Origin: Sodiomyces alkalinus F11
Taxonomy: Eukaryota; Ascomycota; Sordariomycetes; Glomerellales; Plectosphaerellaceae
Direction of reading: 5' to 3'
Assembly: GCF_003711515.1 (NCBI RefSeq)
Contig: NW_021167089.1
Coordinates: 131,296 to 195,295 of the forward strand
DNA: 64,000 nt
The translations under genes and the position numbers were made by a program. Below the pieces are notes generated by a model that was not told the DNA's origin, did not search any database, and saw only the letters and a list, made by a program, of their open reading frames with translations. This document shows positions 23,966 to 35,884 of the stretch, in pieces. The first letter of the stretch is position 1. Each line of letters begins with the position of its first letter.

Positions 23966-25967
23966 ATGACCGGTACGTCGTGATCGCCTCGTGGAACCAA
24001 ACCCCCTAGATGGTAGCATTGGGGACCCGGGAGGAGCTCAATGGGCTGACTTGGCATCTCCTCCCCCCTTAAACGGGAACAGCAAACGTCGCTTTCCGCA
24101 AGTCGTTGCAGCGGGCGGCCACGGGGCGAATCGGCTGTAGCCATGGGAATAGCTTCGGTGTCACCGATGACCGCACGCCGCTTATCGGCCGTCCCAATGG
24201 CGGAACTGACTACAGTCAGCAGCAGCAGGGCTTCCTGAGGAAGGTCCTGGGCGCGAGCGACACCCCCGGACTCGATAGCTCGAACGTCGCCGTGAGGTGC
24301 TTGGCTTGGTCCTGGCATATGACCAAAGCGACCCTATACAGCAGTAAGTTCTTTCATCCTGGCGTAAAAAGAAGGGGGGTTGCGGGCTGACATGAGTATC
24401 CTGGAAGATTATGTCAATGTCCTCCTTGTCTTTGTGCCCCTGGGCCTCGTGGCCGGTGCGGCGGGCTGGAGTCCCGCCAGTATCTTCGCCCTCAACTTCA
24501 TCGCCATCATCCCCCTGGCGGCCGTATTATCGTTTGCTACCGAGCAACTCTCTGCGCGGTTGGGGGAGGCCTTGGGGGGCCTGCTCAATGCCACATTTGG
24601 TAATGCCGTCGAGCTTATTGTAAGAATTCCCACGCCTTGGCTTGAAGAGACGCAGGAGAGAGCTGACAAGCATCGATTAGGTTTCCATCGTAGCCCTTAG
24701 GAACGGCCAGATACAAGTCGTTCAGTCATCTCTTCTGGGCTCCATCATCTCCAACCTCTTGCTCGTCATGGGATTCTGCTTCTTGCTGGGTGGCATCGTT
24801 CACATGAAGGACTGCCATGGAAACGGCACCGAGCAGTGCTTCGCCTTGACAACCGGTCAGGTCACGAGCACTCTAATGACCCTCTCATCTGCCTCTATGA
24901 TCATCCCCACCGCCGTACGTCGAACTCTCTTCTCCTTCTCTCCCGTCCTGCTCTTCGAATTGACCAGCTCGGATTGTACTGATTCGTTTCTTCCCGCAGC
25001 TGTATCTCGCCCTCGATGGCATGGACGAAGAGGATAAGCTGGCAAGTGTACTTCAGCTTTCCCGGGGGACCTCAATCGTCCTCCTCGTCCTCTACCTCGC
25101 CTACATGTGGTTTCAGCTAGAGACGCACAAGAATCTCTTCATCTGTCCCGTGGCTGCTGCTGCTTCATCCCCTGCCGGCCCAAATGGCGTCGCAGCCCAC
25201 GAGGAAGAACAAGACGAGGAAGAGGAGGCGATCATGTCCCCTTGGGCTGCCGGTGCCATCTTGGTCATCACCACTCTTCTCGTCTCCTTTTGCGCCAACT
25301 ACCTCGTGGAGAGCATAGATCCGCTCGTCGAGGACTTTAACATCACAAAGACCTTTATCGGGTTCATCCTCATTCCCATTGTGGGCAATGCTGCCGAGCA
25401 TGCGACGGCCTGTGTGGTAGCCGTAAAGGATAAGATGGACCTGGTATGCCTCGGGAACCCAACCCAATCGCCGTTCAGTTGAGATTCCCTCTTGTTGGAT
25501 GTCTCGCTAACCATGATACACCCCTTCACACAGGCTATTGGCGTAGCCATGGGCTCCAGTGTGCAGATTGCGCTGTTGGTTACTCCTTTCCTGGTTCTCG
25601 TTGGGTGGGCCATGGATCAGCCGATGAGTCTACGCTTCCAAACATGTGAGCACAAAGCCTCTCTTCCTTTCTTTTGGAGGTCCGCGACCTACATTTCGCC
25701 GAGTCGATTTCTGACATTTTGCTCTTCCACCTTCTTAAACAGTCGAGGTGATCGTCTTTGCGCTTTCTGTGCTGGTCGTCTCATACACTGTCCGAGACGG
25801 CAAAACGAACTATCTAGAGGGCGCCATGGTAAGACTGCCCCCATTCCCCTTTCCACGCCGCTCCTTTGTAGCGGTGGTTCCCCGACAAACGCTTACCTCT
25901 TATGTTTACCTAGCTTCTCGGCCTCTATATCATCCTCGCCATCGCGGCAGCATCCATGACCAACTAG
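23966..25967 (+). CDS. vcx1: vacuolar Ca2+/H+ exchanger (VCX/CAX)
   Basis: Cation/H+ antiporter that loads Ca2+ into the vacuole. Eight exons (23966-23972, 24083-24343, 24408-24619, 24681-24914, 25000-25443, 25534-25645, 25743-25828 and 25914-25967) give 469 aa. The two signature repeats are [20 protein letters not shown] and [17 protein letters not shown] followed by [12 protein letters not shown]. An acidic loop (EEEQDEEEE) separates the two halves, as in the family. At least nine hydrophobic helices are visible. The cytosolic N-terminus has DDRTPLIGR. The start is the least certain part: the frame upstream of 24083 has a stop and no ATG, and a 7-nt exon (ATGACCG) with a GTACGT donor, CTGAC branch and ACAG acceptor restores the phase. 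The third exon uses the acceptor at CTGGAAG, not the nearer ATGAG. It is convergent with the phosphate carrier. Confidence 0.9.
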
Positions 25968-26339
25968 TAGCCACCAGGCGAGTCACTCCTTACTCCGAGA
26001 GAGAGAGAGAGAGAGAGCGAAAGGCACTTGGCTCATCCATTTCCTTTCTGTACCGATTACACTGTAATAGTAAGGCTTTCCTTTTATTTTTTTGGCGGGA
26101 GAATTGACAGGGCGTTGCATCGATCTATGCATTCTCATCCTTCTGATACGTATTAGTGGCATATAGTCGCAAGGCTGGATATATAATAGGTTCAGTTTTT
26201 ATCGCTAGAGAAATTGGACACCAAGCGAGTTGAAAGGCGTACATTAAAGATCAATAGGAGGAAAGAAAATCGGAGCAGTCTCATCCATTCGCTAATCTTA
26301 ACAATATCTAGCTCCGTCTGATTCTTCGTCCGAATCTAC
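25968..26339. other. convergent 3' spacer with (GA)n
   Basis: Short spacer between the exchanger and phosphate carrier stop codons, with a GA dinucleotide run at 25997-26017. Confidence 0.6.
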
Positions 26340-27683
26340 TTATTCTTTCTTATCTGCTACCTGGGATGTGCCTCCGGTCGTTGGGAGGCCCATGAAGATC
26401 TTGAAGTAATCCTGGAATTCTGGTCAGCTCCTACTGTCCTCAAAAAATATTCAAAAAGTAGTTAAAGCCAAGGAGGGCCAGGAATACTCACGTAAATCAT
26501 CCACTGGAGACCGGTCAAGGTACCGATCATGACGATGCGAACCGGCAAACCGTTCCAGAGCCCGCTGAAACCAATGTCCTTGTAGATACGTCCCATGGCA
26601 CCGCCAAAGGCCTCACCGGGGTTGCGGTAGGCATTAAGCTTGCTGACCATGACGTCGGCCGGGTGGGAGACGGCAGCGCAGAGAATACCAGCGAGGTATC
26701 CGGCCGTGAAAGAGACGCCGGTCTGGGCGGCCTTGCCGTAGTCTTCCTTCTTCCCGGGCATGCGGGCGTAAATCATTTCGACCATGGTCTCGAACGAGGC
26801 GAACTTCATCATGGTGTAAGGGATCTGACGGGCCCACAACGGGTAGATTCCCTTGTACAGGCCAGCGACGCCTTCTTTGGCCGTGACCTTCCGGATGCCG
26901 TCGATGGCGCCGGCGAACGGGGATGGCATAGACCCTTGCATGCGGACCTTGACGGCCTCGAAGGGACAGAGGGCGATGTCGGCCAGAAACTCGGCCGAGG
27001 CGGAGGCGGTCAGGTACAGCACTGTGCGGTACTTGACCGCGTTTTCCGGGCCCGCCAAGTCCGAGTATTGCTTCTTGAAGAACTCGTAGAAGCCGTACTT
27101 GCACGCCCCTTGCGCCGAGTATCCAAGGGCGGTCGGGCCCCAGCCGGTGAAGATGCCGCGGACGCCCTCGGCGCGGTAGATCTTGGACCACGCCTGGACG
27201 TTGCTCGTGTACAGCGTGGAATCGACCTGGCGCCGAGTCTTGACAAGGTCCAGGGGTGTCACCCAAGTATGCGTGAGGCCCTAGGGAAGAGAACTGCTGT
27301 GAGCTGACCGCACGCCGTGATTTTTTGGTTCGTTTTCCTAGGACAAGGGGTCGGTTATCCTTGGTCCGAGGGGGTCAACTTACGCAAGCTAACAGTCCGC
27401 CAAAAGTGCAGGCAGCATAGTATTTGCCCGTGTATAGCTCGACCTTGCCGGCCTTCGCTTGAGCGGCGGCGCTGGCTTTCTCGAACTCTCTAGCGGCTTC
27501 CGCGCTCAGCTTATGCGCCTTGCCCTTGGCGTCATCGACAGTCGAGAAAGCTGCTGAATATAGGTCTGGGCGTGCTTGGTAGCGGGACGGCTGTGAGCAT
27601 GTTTCCAGCACTGGTGCTGGTGTTTCTTGTGCCCCAGCAAAGCATCGCCGCAGGATATCCTGCCCCGGATACAGAGGCGGCAT
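26340..27683 (-). CDS. pic2: mitochondrial phosphate carrier
   Basis: Inner-membrane Pi/H+ carrier of the SLC25A3/Pic2 type, supplying phosphate for ATP synthesis. Exons 27384-27683, 26492-27280 and 26340-26411 give 386 aa. Three carrier repeats are visible with signatures TPLDLVKTRRQV, CPFEAVKVRMQ and SHPADVMVSKLN. Further family words are YYAACTFGGLLACGLTHT, KYGFYEFFK, SASAEFLADIAL and RQIPYTMMKFASFE. The C-terminus is DYFKIFMGLPTTGG. The start is the ATG at 27681-27683 (MPPLYPGQ); a longer frame upstream begins only with TTG. The N-terminal ~95 residues are Ala/Lys-rich and poorly conserved, so the exact start is less secure than the carrier domain. Confidence 0.93.
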
Positions 27684-28837
27684 TCTGATTTTCCTCGAAG
27701 GATACAAAGAAGATAGGCTTGCGTGTTTTGGAAGGGGTTCCGTTCCGCTTCGAAGTTCGAACTAGATATAAAGTAAGTTGTTGGACTGGAAGATGATTCC
27801 CGCCTTGGGAGGCTTATGAAAAGAACAACGATTGACACAGGCACAACTGGCTTGATCTGCCGCACGATTCTCACCCAATACATTGTACTTACATTGACTA
27901 AGCAGTCGTAGATCTAGCACCGCTCATGCAAATGCAGCCGAGAAATAGTTTACACAGAGTCCAGCCGCAAGGAGGTAATGGTATGGACAAGGGGAGAGCG
28001 AACAAGCAGTCACTATCTGTCTGAAGATGAAAAGAAGTTCGCACGGGATAAAAAATACACAAAGTCGTGTTTCGGCTGAAAGGAGGTTCGTTCATGGTTC
28101 GTTCATTCATTCAGTTGGGTAGTGATGACATCATATGACTTCTGGGTGCGAACAATAACTCTGTACATGCGGCTCACTAACGGAAAGGATAACCATGACG
28201 GGTACCTACACTCATTGGCTTGGGTACCTTACCAATGGCTTGGGTACCAAGTAAGGTAAGGTACCACCTTGGATTTCGGTGAGGGAGGGTATAAGTATTT
28301 CTTCAGTCCCGGCCGGTTATAGGCAGACGGATAGTCATATCTAAGGGCTTAGGTCTCACATTGCATGCGATCGTATTCGGTACAGATTTCTGGTTATTCA
28401 CCATCCAGTATGACTTTATGGGTTGTCACGGATTTGGAGGTCTAATAGTTGAAGCTGACGTCGACTTTATTTTAATGGCTCACCTTATCACCGTGCAGTT
28501 TCCGACTTCGGCGAGTGCACCCCACCCAACCACCTCACCGAGGACAACTGACGGAGTACGGAGTATGACCGAGGAATCGCGCCCAAAAAATAAGGCGAGG
28601 CCCCGCAATTGGCGTTCAGCTCCTATTCCCGTCCCACACTGTCCATTCTGGCTACCGGCGACAACGACATAGCTAAATCCAAGAAAAACTCTCCAACTAT
28701 CCATAGCCCTTTCAAAGACCAGTTAACGCCGCAAGACCGATACCCGTTTCGTGCAGCCGACCGAAGATCAAGAAACGGCCAGTCGACAGACCACCCTTGC
28801 CGTACTCCTCACGACTGTTTTCCCCCATCACCCCACC
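27684..28837. promoter_or_regulatory. divergent spacer, phosphate carrier / CBS protein
   Basis: No gene seen. Contains GGTACC-rich words at 28198-28266 and a TACGGAGTA copy at 28557. Confidence 0.4.
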
Positions 28838-29431
28838 ATGGCAGCGATGTCGAGCAGTTCGGCCGTGGCACCCGCCACCGAACAGGGCGGTTCGCAACCC
28901 TTCGTCTCCAAATGGTCATCAAGGTATAGAGGAGTACGTGCAATCCGATCACCATGTTCGCACTTTTTTTCCTAGGTACGAGAGCTAGCTGACCCTTCTT
29001 CCTCACCGCGAAAGGCAACCGTCGAGGACCTCGAACCCCCGGCAGCCCTCTCCCTCACCCCGTCAGACCCCATCTCCCTGGCGATGCTCTCGGCCTACGA
29101 GAGGGAGTACACCCACCTCACAGTCGTGGACGCCCGCACGCGCGCGCTGCTGGGCTACATCGCCATCCCGCGCCTGCAGGCCCTCCTAGAAGCGCGCAAA
29201 GTGACACCCGATGACCCGATCGAGACGGCCATGACGCGGTTCCAGCGACGCGGGAGGCCCTATAAGGTGATCACGATGCAGACGCCGCTCGAGGAGCTCG
29301 AGGCCTTCTTCGAGAACAATGGCGGGGAGAAGAACACGTTTGCGGTCATTACGGACGAAAAGAGGAGGATCGTGCTCGGGGTGGCAACCGACCAGGATCT
29401 GAAGGAATTTGTGAAGAGGAGACCAGCCTGA
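28838..29431 (+). CDS. CBS-domain protein
   Basis: Small protein with a pair of CBS motifs, a domain that usually binds adenine nucleotides. Exons 28838-28933 and 29015-29431 give 170 aa. The first motif covers about residues 35-95 (ATVEDLEPP, THLTVVDARTRALLGYIAIP). The second covers about 100-168 (YKVITMQTPLEELEAFF, FAVITDEKRRIVLGVATDQD). The donor is GTACGT after SRYRG and the acceptor AAAG lies before GCA ACC, with a GCTGAC branch in an 81-nt intron. An alternative donor nine bases upstream breaks the phase. The partner or ligand cannot be inferred. There is no transporter or enzyme domain, so this is a stand-alone CBS protein. Confidence 0.85.
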
Positions 29432-31484
29432 TGCTGCTGTATCCTGGACGGCGGTCGGTTGTATTGGTATTTCAACCGGCCTGCTTGTTCGGTTGCGCGG
29501 CTGTCTTCCTTTCTTTTCCTCTTTTTTCTTTTCGCTTTTTATTCTTCTTCTTCCCCCCCCAAAGTGTACAAATGGGGAGCATCGGAGATGCTTTCAGACG
29601 AGAACGGGCGACAGGTCGCAGATTGGGCGATTGTAGATCGACACTTTCATGTCCTGTCTGTTTTCAACAGGGCCACTCCAGGGCGGACATGGGGCGTTTT
29701 CAACGGGATAGCATTGACTCCGGCGTCGGCGATAGTTGCAAGCGCTCTAGGACTTGTTCAGATGGCCATGACGGGTAGAGGCGTCTTGGGGAGGACCCTG
29801 TAAGCAGGTATTTCAACATACTCTTACTGGATAAAGCGAATTGACAGGACTTATGAATACGTTGGCTATGATGTTCGACCTTTGTTTTGCCGGGCATGGG
29901 ATAGCTTGGATGGCCACTCCTCGGGAAGGATATGGCTAAGGAGCGTCAAGTCCTTGCCCAGGGCGCTCTTCTCCAGTGAGAACAAAAGACAATCTCGATA
30001 GCATGTCTCAACTCGGACGAGCTGGTATTACTATGTATGGACAGAGGATAGGGTAGTTGATTGAGGAGAGGCAGGTACCCATTGATGTCTCTTATGGATA
30101 AGGTAAGGTAAGGTATATGGGATATGATTGTATGGTAGGGTAGACCACGAGTAATTTATGCCGGAATATACACAATGATAGTGTGGTTCAGAGACGGAGG
30201 ACGTCACCGCAGCACTTGAACGGGATATGCATGAACGTCTGACCTGTTTCAGCAGCCCTCGCAAGCACTGATAAGCGAGAGCTGAAGTTTCCCAGGGGAG
30301 GTTCGAGGAGGCAGGCTAAATAGGCTAATGTCTAGACTCTAGACGCATGCCATGAGTCCAGGAAGTGTGATGTGTTTCGCATCAATCATGTTCACATCTT
30401 GTGTTTTTATATCGTAGTTCTATCCGTCCGTATTAATACTACCGTTCCTTTGACAACTAAGCCGAGTCATGGCAAGATCGGCACACTTGAGGGACACGCT
30501 CTCCGAGGACTCTGTCAGTATCCGTACTCTATACCTTTTCGTTCAGCGTTAGGAGCACATTGCATTCGCCAAGTTCACCTTTGACTCTGCCAGATGAACA
30601 GAACAACACCAACGAGGACAGAGAGTGTGGAGCGGGGGATGAGGGCATTCGACCTGGGAGGGAGACTGGGAAGACTGGGGGATATCATGGCCTTCACGAC
30701 TACCTACGCTAGAATTATAAGGGACTAGTTTTTGCTAGGTAGGCACTTACTGAGGACGGGCCTACGATTTTGCCAAGTACAGGAGCGTTACATGAGGTCT
30801 TGTGTCTTACTGAATTTATTGTTAGTGACATACATATAAGCCTGCTAAGTCATCACCTCGAGAGATAGTCACTCCGTATCAGTTATCTGCCTAGGACCAA
30901 GTATCATTCATCCCTTTTAAGCCTGTTGAGACTTGGTCTGCCCCCTGGTGAATGGCTTGCAGGGGAAGCAAGTCTGGTGATGTCTCTGGACAGTTCTAAG
31001 ACTCCAGCGGGCGGGTTACCTGTTCTGGTATACTCCAATATTACTTTACTCCGTAGGTAGTTTTGGTTTTACCGCCGGTTCCTACAAAGTATTGCCCACT
31101 AACCCACTAACCGCCAGCCAGCGCCTTTTATTGCTCTGACTAGCATAAACCGTTGAGTTCCACTCTTTCAGCGTCTTTTTGCCTCTTCTGGGGTACCTAC
31201 TGCATCGGGACTCGCGCACCCATTACGTCCAATCCCCTCCTTTGTCTTGCCCTCCCCCCCCCCTTTCCCTTTTCCTCCCTTTTCCCCTCCGAAGGACGAA
31301 AATACATTATCGCTTCACAAGAAAAATTTTAACGCCTCACCTTTGATTCCTTGTTGGCCGTTGGTGGTTGAGAAGCCCGGAAGGTTGACGACGGTTGTTG
31401 CTGGACATTAATTTCGACTTTTAAAGAGACCGACCGACTTGAAGTCTTTTTCGATTCTTTCGCGATTACTTTCCCTCAATTCAG
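29432..31484. other. gene-free spacer upstream of GIS2
   Basis: T-rich 3' flank of the CBS gene at 29500-29565; otherwise no gene recognised. TACTCCGTA occurs at 31047. The segment 31240-31480 is pyrimidine-rich and may contain the GIS2 promoter and leader. Confidence 0.4.
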
Positions 31485-31655
31485 GTGAGTTCAATTCAAT
31501 GCGTCGCACACATTTTTTTGCTATTCCAAGACGCCCCCCCCCTTCCATTTGGACTGCCTGCAGTTTTGCGTCTCCTTTCTGCGCCTATTCGCGTCCATCC
31601 ACACACCGTCCATCTTCGACTCGCGCGACTCTGCACACACGCACGCACGCACGCA

Positions 31656-31698
<43 letters not shown>

Positions 31699-32413
31699 TA
31701 TATGCGCCATCTATCTGGCCCACTGCCCTCGAACCTATCTGGCCATGGACTGGGTTGCAACGTGTTGAATTCGAGTCGAGACGCAATTGCGATGCGGTTC
31801 ATCATGTCGACTTCCTCCTCCCACGCGACGTACTCGATCGGACCGAGATGCCATCATGGTGGTGTCGGCTGGCTCTGACCACCGTTGGTCGGTCGCTGTC
31901 CTTTGTAACGGCCCACTATCCACCCTCCTAGACTTTCCGACACGTCGGATTCGGATCCCGGGTAATTAACCGTTACCCGTTACGACTTGCTTCATCGGAG
32001 CCATGGGAATTCAGAAATGCATCACTGCAGCGTTGCACAATACCGCTGACCCGGAATACTTGTCGCTCTTGCCGTCCTTTCTGCGCCTTCATTTGCGTGG
32101 GTTGTCTGTGCTGCTCAACGACCCTGTCCTATTGTCGCATGTCGCCAACAATGTATCAGACAAGCCGGCGACGTATCCTTCAAGGGAATACGGCTCGTTC
32201 GACTCTGAGCTTGCTCCTATGGACCGTTACTTGGACTGTGTGCCGCAGCAAATGATTCATCCACACCTTTTACCATGTAGATGGACGGCTGGAAACGGAT
32301 GGGCCGACAATGGATGACCACAACCTGCTGCGCAAACGACGACACTCTTCTTACCATTGTTGTCCAGTGTGTATCGGAACGCCGTGCTAATCAACATATC
32401 TTCCGACAAACAG
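31485..32413 (+). other. gis2: probable 5'-UTR intron of GIS2
   Basis: A strong donor (TTCAG|GTGAGT at 31485) follows a pyrimidine-rich leader, and an AAACAG acceptor ends at 32413, 18 bases before the GIS2 ATG. This is inferred from splice signals only. The interval includes the CA microsatellite. Confidence 0.35.
31633..31697. repeat. (CA)n / (CACG)n microsatellite
   Basis: Alternating CACG and CA units in an uninterrupted run of about 65 bases. It is purine-pyrimidine alternating, so it is Z-DNA prone and likely to vary in length. Confidence 0.95.
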
Positions 32414-32431
32414 ATACTCATCTTGGTCATC

Positions 32432-33367
32432 ATGTCTTCCCTTTCTCGCCGTGCCTGCTACAAGTGTGGCAATGTTGGCCATTACGCCGAGGTCTGCTCG
32501 TCTGCCGAGCGCCTTTGCTATAACTGTACGTACAGCTTGCACGCAGCTCCCATGATATGCCATGCCCTCAAGTTTCAAGTCGCTAATAACCATTGGCAAT
32601 AGGCAAGCAACCGGGTAAGCAGAATCGACTGGCCCAGCGGCTATTTCATCATACTGATATAAAGCGATTTTTCAGGCCACGAGTCCAACGGGTGCCCTCT
32701 TCCCCGCACTACCGAGGCCAAACAGTGCTACCACTGCCAAGGTCTGGGCCATGTCCAGGCTGACTGCCCTACTCTGCGCCTGAGCGGCGCTGGCACCAGC
32801 GGCCGTTGCTACAACTGCGGCCAGCCCGGCCACCTTGCCGTAAGAACCCAAGAAGCCACCTGATAGTTTTTTTTTTTTTTTTCAGCAGAGATCGGCTCTG
32901 TTTTGGTCTTCCCTTTCGTTTTTGTTCTAATAGAGAGCTGACGAGATGTTATCTAGCGTGCTTGCCCTACCCCCGCTGCGCTCGGCATGGGCCGCGGTGG
33001 TCCCATGAGCGGCCGTGGCGGCTTCGGCGGTTATGGACGCGGTGGTTTCGCCGGCGGTCCCCGTCCCGCTACCTGCTACAAGTGCGGCGGCCCCAACCAC
33101 TTTGCCCGCGACTGCCAGGCTCAGGCCATGAAGTGCTACGCCTGCGGCAAGCTCGGCCACATTTCCCGCGACTGCACCGCCCCTAACGGCGGCCCCCTGA
33201 ACACCGCCGGCAAGACCTGCTACCAGTGCGGCGAGGCCGGCCACATCTCCCGCGACTGCCCCCAGAAGGCTGCCAACGGCGAGATCCCCGCCGAGGTCGA
33301 CATGAAGGCCTCTGCTCCTCCTCCCATGCCCGCCCCTGCCGTTGCTCCCCTGGCTCCGGTTGCCTAG
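32432..33367 (+). CDS. gis2: GIS2/CNBP-type zinc-knuckle protein
   Basis: Nucleic acid-binding CCHC protein (yeast Gis2, fission yeast Byr3, animal CNBP), a cytoplasmic mRNA and translation regulator. Exons 32432-32525, 32603-32614 (12 nt), 32676-32839 and 32957-33367 give 226 aa. Seven CX2CX4HX4C knuckles can be read: CYKCGNVGHYAEVC, CYNCKQPGHESNGC, CYHCQGLGHVQADC, CYNCGQPGHLARAC, CYKCGGPNHFARDC, CYACGKLGHISRDC and CYQCGEAGHISRDC. Seven is the Gis2 number. An RGG-like Gly/Arg linker (GRGGPMSGRGGFGGYGRGG) separates knuckles four and five, as in CNBP. A Pro/Ala-rich tail ends the protein. The second knuckle is assembled from three exons. Confidence 0.96.
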
Positions 33368-34919
33368 ACGGAGCGGCAGGCTCGGCCGATCGACCAGCCG
33401 CTGTTCGCATCATGATTAGCTTGTTGGTTCGGCCAAGGGGAGAGTGTTGGTGTTAGCGTCTCTTCAAACACCTGGAGTCGCGTCAAACCTCCCTAACAAA
33501 CTTTTACCCACTTCACTTACCATAACCACACGACCAATGTTTTTTCTTTGTATTTTGTTGACCCCATTTCCCCCTTTTTACGCCTCTTGGGCGCTCCTTG
33601 ATCTTTCTTTTTCTCACCATCCGCTTTTATTTCCTTTCTCTCACCCTTCACGGTTTACGCATAACAATGGATAGTTGCTCATGGGCATGCACATCCCGCT
33701 TCTTTACTCGGCGTCTCGGATTCCCCTTGGTCAACACAATTCATATTTCTGGAACAAAACGGGAAAATAACACGGCTTTCCGATCTTCATGGGACCCAGG
33801 ACTCTCTTGACCACGATTCTCACGACGGACGGAACTCGGAACTCGAAACTCGGAACTCGGATTTGGGACTCGGGACTGTTTGCGACGCTGAAATCTCGAA
33901 AAGAAATCTGGTTTCACCGGTTGCTGAAGAGCACAACCTCACAACGGACGGACGTTCACGATTCTCCTTGCCAATATACGACTTAATGCCTCCCCCCGCC
34001 CCCCACCCCCGGTTTGGGTACTGCGGTTGGACACGGGCTACGGAACAACTGGGAAGGCTGGTTTCCACAGGCGACATTTACCCCTATTAGCCCTTTCAAT
34101 TTTCGACTAGATCTGGACATTGGCAAGACAGACAGGCGGTGCTACCTGGACTAAGGTTCTTTGTCGGGGCGGCCCAATTAGCCAGGATCGCTAACTCGGG
34201 GTCTGGTCATGGTGGGAAGAAGAGTTGTCGGCTGAGAGAGGCGAAGGACGCTTTGCCTTCCCTCTCTTTTACTGGCAACTATATCTTGTCATCCTGACAT
34301 GGTCGACCTCGGCCCGTTGCGACGGGATTTTTCTATTTTACTAGACCCGGCGGGGAAATTAGTACGGCGACTGGTTGGCGAAGGCAAGGTGAAATAAAAT
34401 AAAAAACACAAAAAACGGGTAAAGGTGGACCGCGAACAGAACAGAGGCCCGGGTGCTCTGTGTAGGCGAGAAAAGGAAAAGAAAGAAGAGAATCCAAGTT
34501 TAACATGCTCATGAAGAATGGATAAGAGAGTTTTGGGGCGGTAGAAGTGGTGGTTGTTGCGTGGAGACTGGAGACTTCTTCTTGACTCTGGTAAGGGCGA
34601 ATCGGCAGACATTCCCGGCGAAGCAGCCGTGGCATTATGCGCAGACTTGAAAAATGAAAAACGTATCCAAGCGCAAGATGAGTGGGAGTGCGTAGGACGA
34701 TTGCGTTTCCAGGTTCTGAGTAACTTTAGGTAAGGTGACGAGGTTTGCGGCGGCATTAGACATATTTACATCTCTGGAGATGACCTGACAGGGGGGGTAT
34801 CAACTTTCCAGTCCACTTTATGCCCTTGGTACGCCAAAACTCCCTGATGCTGAAGACACCCAAGATTGAAAAGAAGAAAAAAAAATTCAGAGGAAACCGC
34901 CATGGCGGGAAAGCCGTGT
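33368..34919. other. convergent 3' spacer, GIS2 / FTA4
   Basis: About 1.55 kb without a recognisable gene. A short degenerate tandem of ACTCGGA units lies at 33833-33880. The open frames on the minus strand (34289-34756) have no family features. Confidence 0.4.
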
Positions 34920-35884
34920 TCAGAACCTCCCCAGCAACTCATCCACCTTCCTGCTCTCCTCTTGAGCAGGGAAGTCCATTTCCATTGAGACATCATCACC
35001 GGGTACTACAGATGTCGAAGAGGCAGCAGGCGCCAGCAGCGGGGAAGGAAGGGCGGCAACACGGCCGCTAACCCGAGCGAGCAGGAGACGCATGCGCGCG
35101 AGCTCGCGCTCGACGTCGCCGTCGCGGGTGACGAGGTTCTGCTGGATAGCGCTGTTGCCATGGTCGCGGCCGTCGCTCCGTCCCGCGGTGGGGGGTGCGG
35201 CTTCGTGATCGTCTGCTGGTGCGGCAAAGGGGCGCAGAGCGGCGTGGGCGCGGCGGAGGCGGGCGAGGCGAGCGCGAGCCTGGGAGCGGGCGTCGGCCAG
35301 GGTCGATAGGCGGGCTGCGAGGTCTGCGTAGCGTTTCGCTTGGGGGTGGAGGGATTCGGCTTCTTTTGGGATGGGCCAGGTTGCGGGGAGGGAGGAGAGG
35401 ATTTCGTCGGAAGCTGTTCGTGTCGTGTCACGGTGACAAAATTAGCACACTTTTTTTTTTTTTTTTTTTTCTTTCCTTTCACTTCATGTCACCGGACTTG
35501 ACCGGTATCGTTTTGTTGAGGAGTAGGGGGGAGGAGTTTCATACTCAGGTCAGCGGCGCTTGAAGGTACGCCGAGCTCATCGTGGCTGGCATCTCGGGCG
35601 CGGTCCCGGCGTTCGGCTTCGGTCTGGTAGAGACGGTCTATCTGCTCTGCGACGAGGCGAGTGGACTGCGGTGGGTATACGCGACGGGCATGTTGAGCGA
35701 TGGTCTGGTCCAGGCGGAGGAGGGCGTCGTCCAGGGCCGGGCCCGGAAGGGGGTCCTCGGACGCGGCATTATGAGCGCGCCAGGCCCCCGACGGACGGGG
35801 CGGCTGGGAGAGCAGGCGAGTCTGGGCGTCGATGAAGGATTGTTTGATGGCGGTTACTGTCAAGGGATCTTGTCGGGAGGCCAT
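34920..35884 (-). CDS. fta4: kinetochore protein Fta4 (Sim4/COMA complex subunit)
   Basis: Inner kinetochore (CCAN) subunit, related to CENP-U/CENP-50. Exons 35545-35884 and 34920-35413 give 277 aa. The N-terminal family pattern is clear: IKQSFIDAQTRLLSQP, then W-R-A-H-N, a DDALLRLDQTIAQHAR helix, and VYPPQSTRLVAEQIDRLY. After the junction SSAADL|TSDEIL comes a segment with coiled-coil character (AKRYADLAARLSTLADARSQ). The C-terminus is acidic and hydrophilic. The 131-nt intron carries a long A run on the sense strand (35451-35471 as T on the plus strand). The assignment rests on the N-terminal pattern. Confidence 0.8.

Noticed and set aside
31439..31931. Three overlapping frames with His-Thr repeats
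   Set aside because: Translations of the CA microsatellite.
35006..35482. 158-codon frame in the FTA4 locus
   Set aside because: Wrong frame of FTA4 exon 2 extended through the A-run intron.
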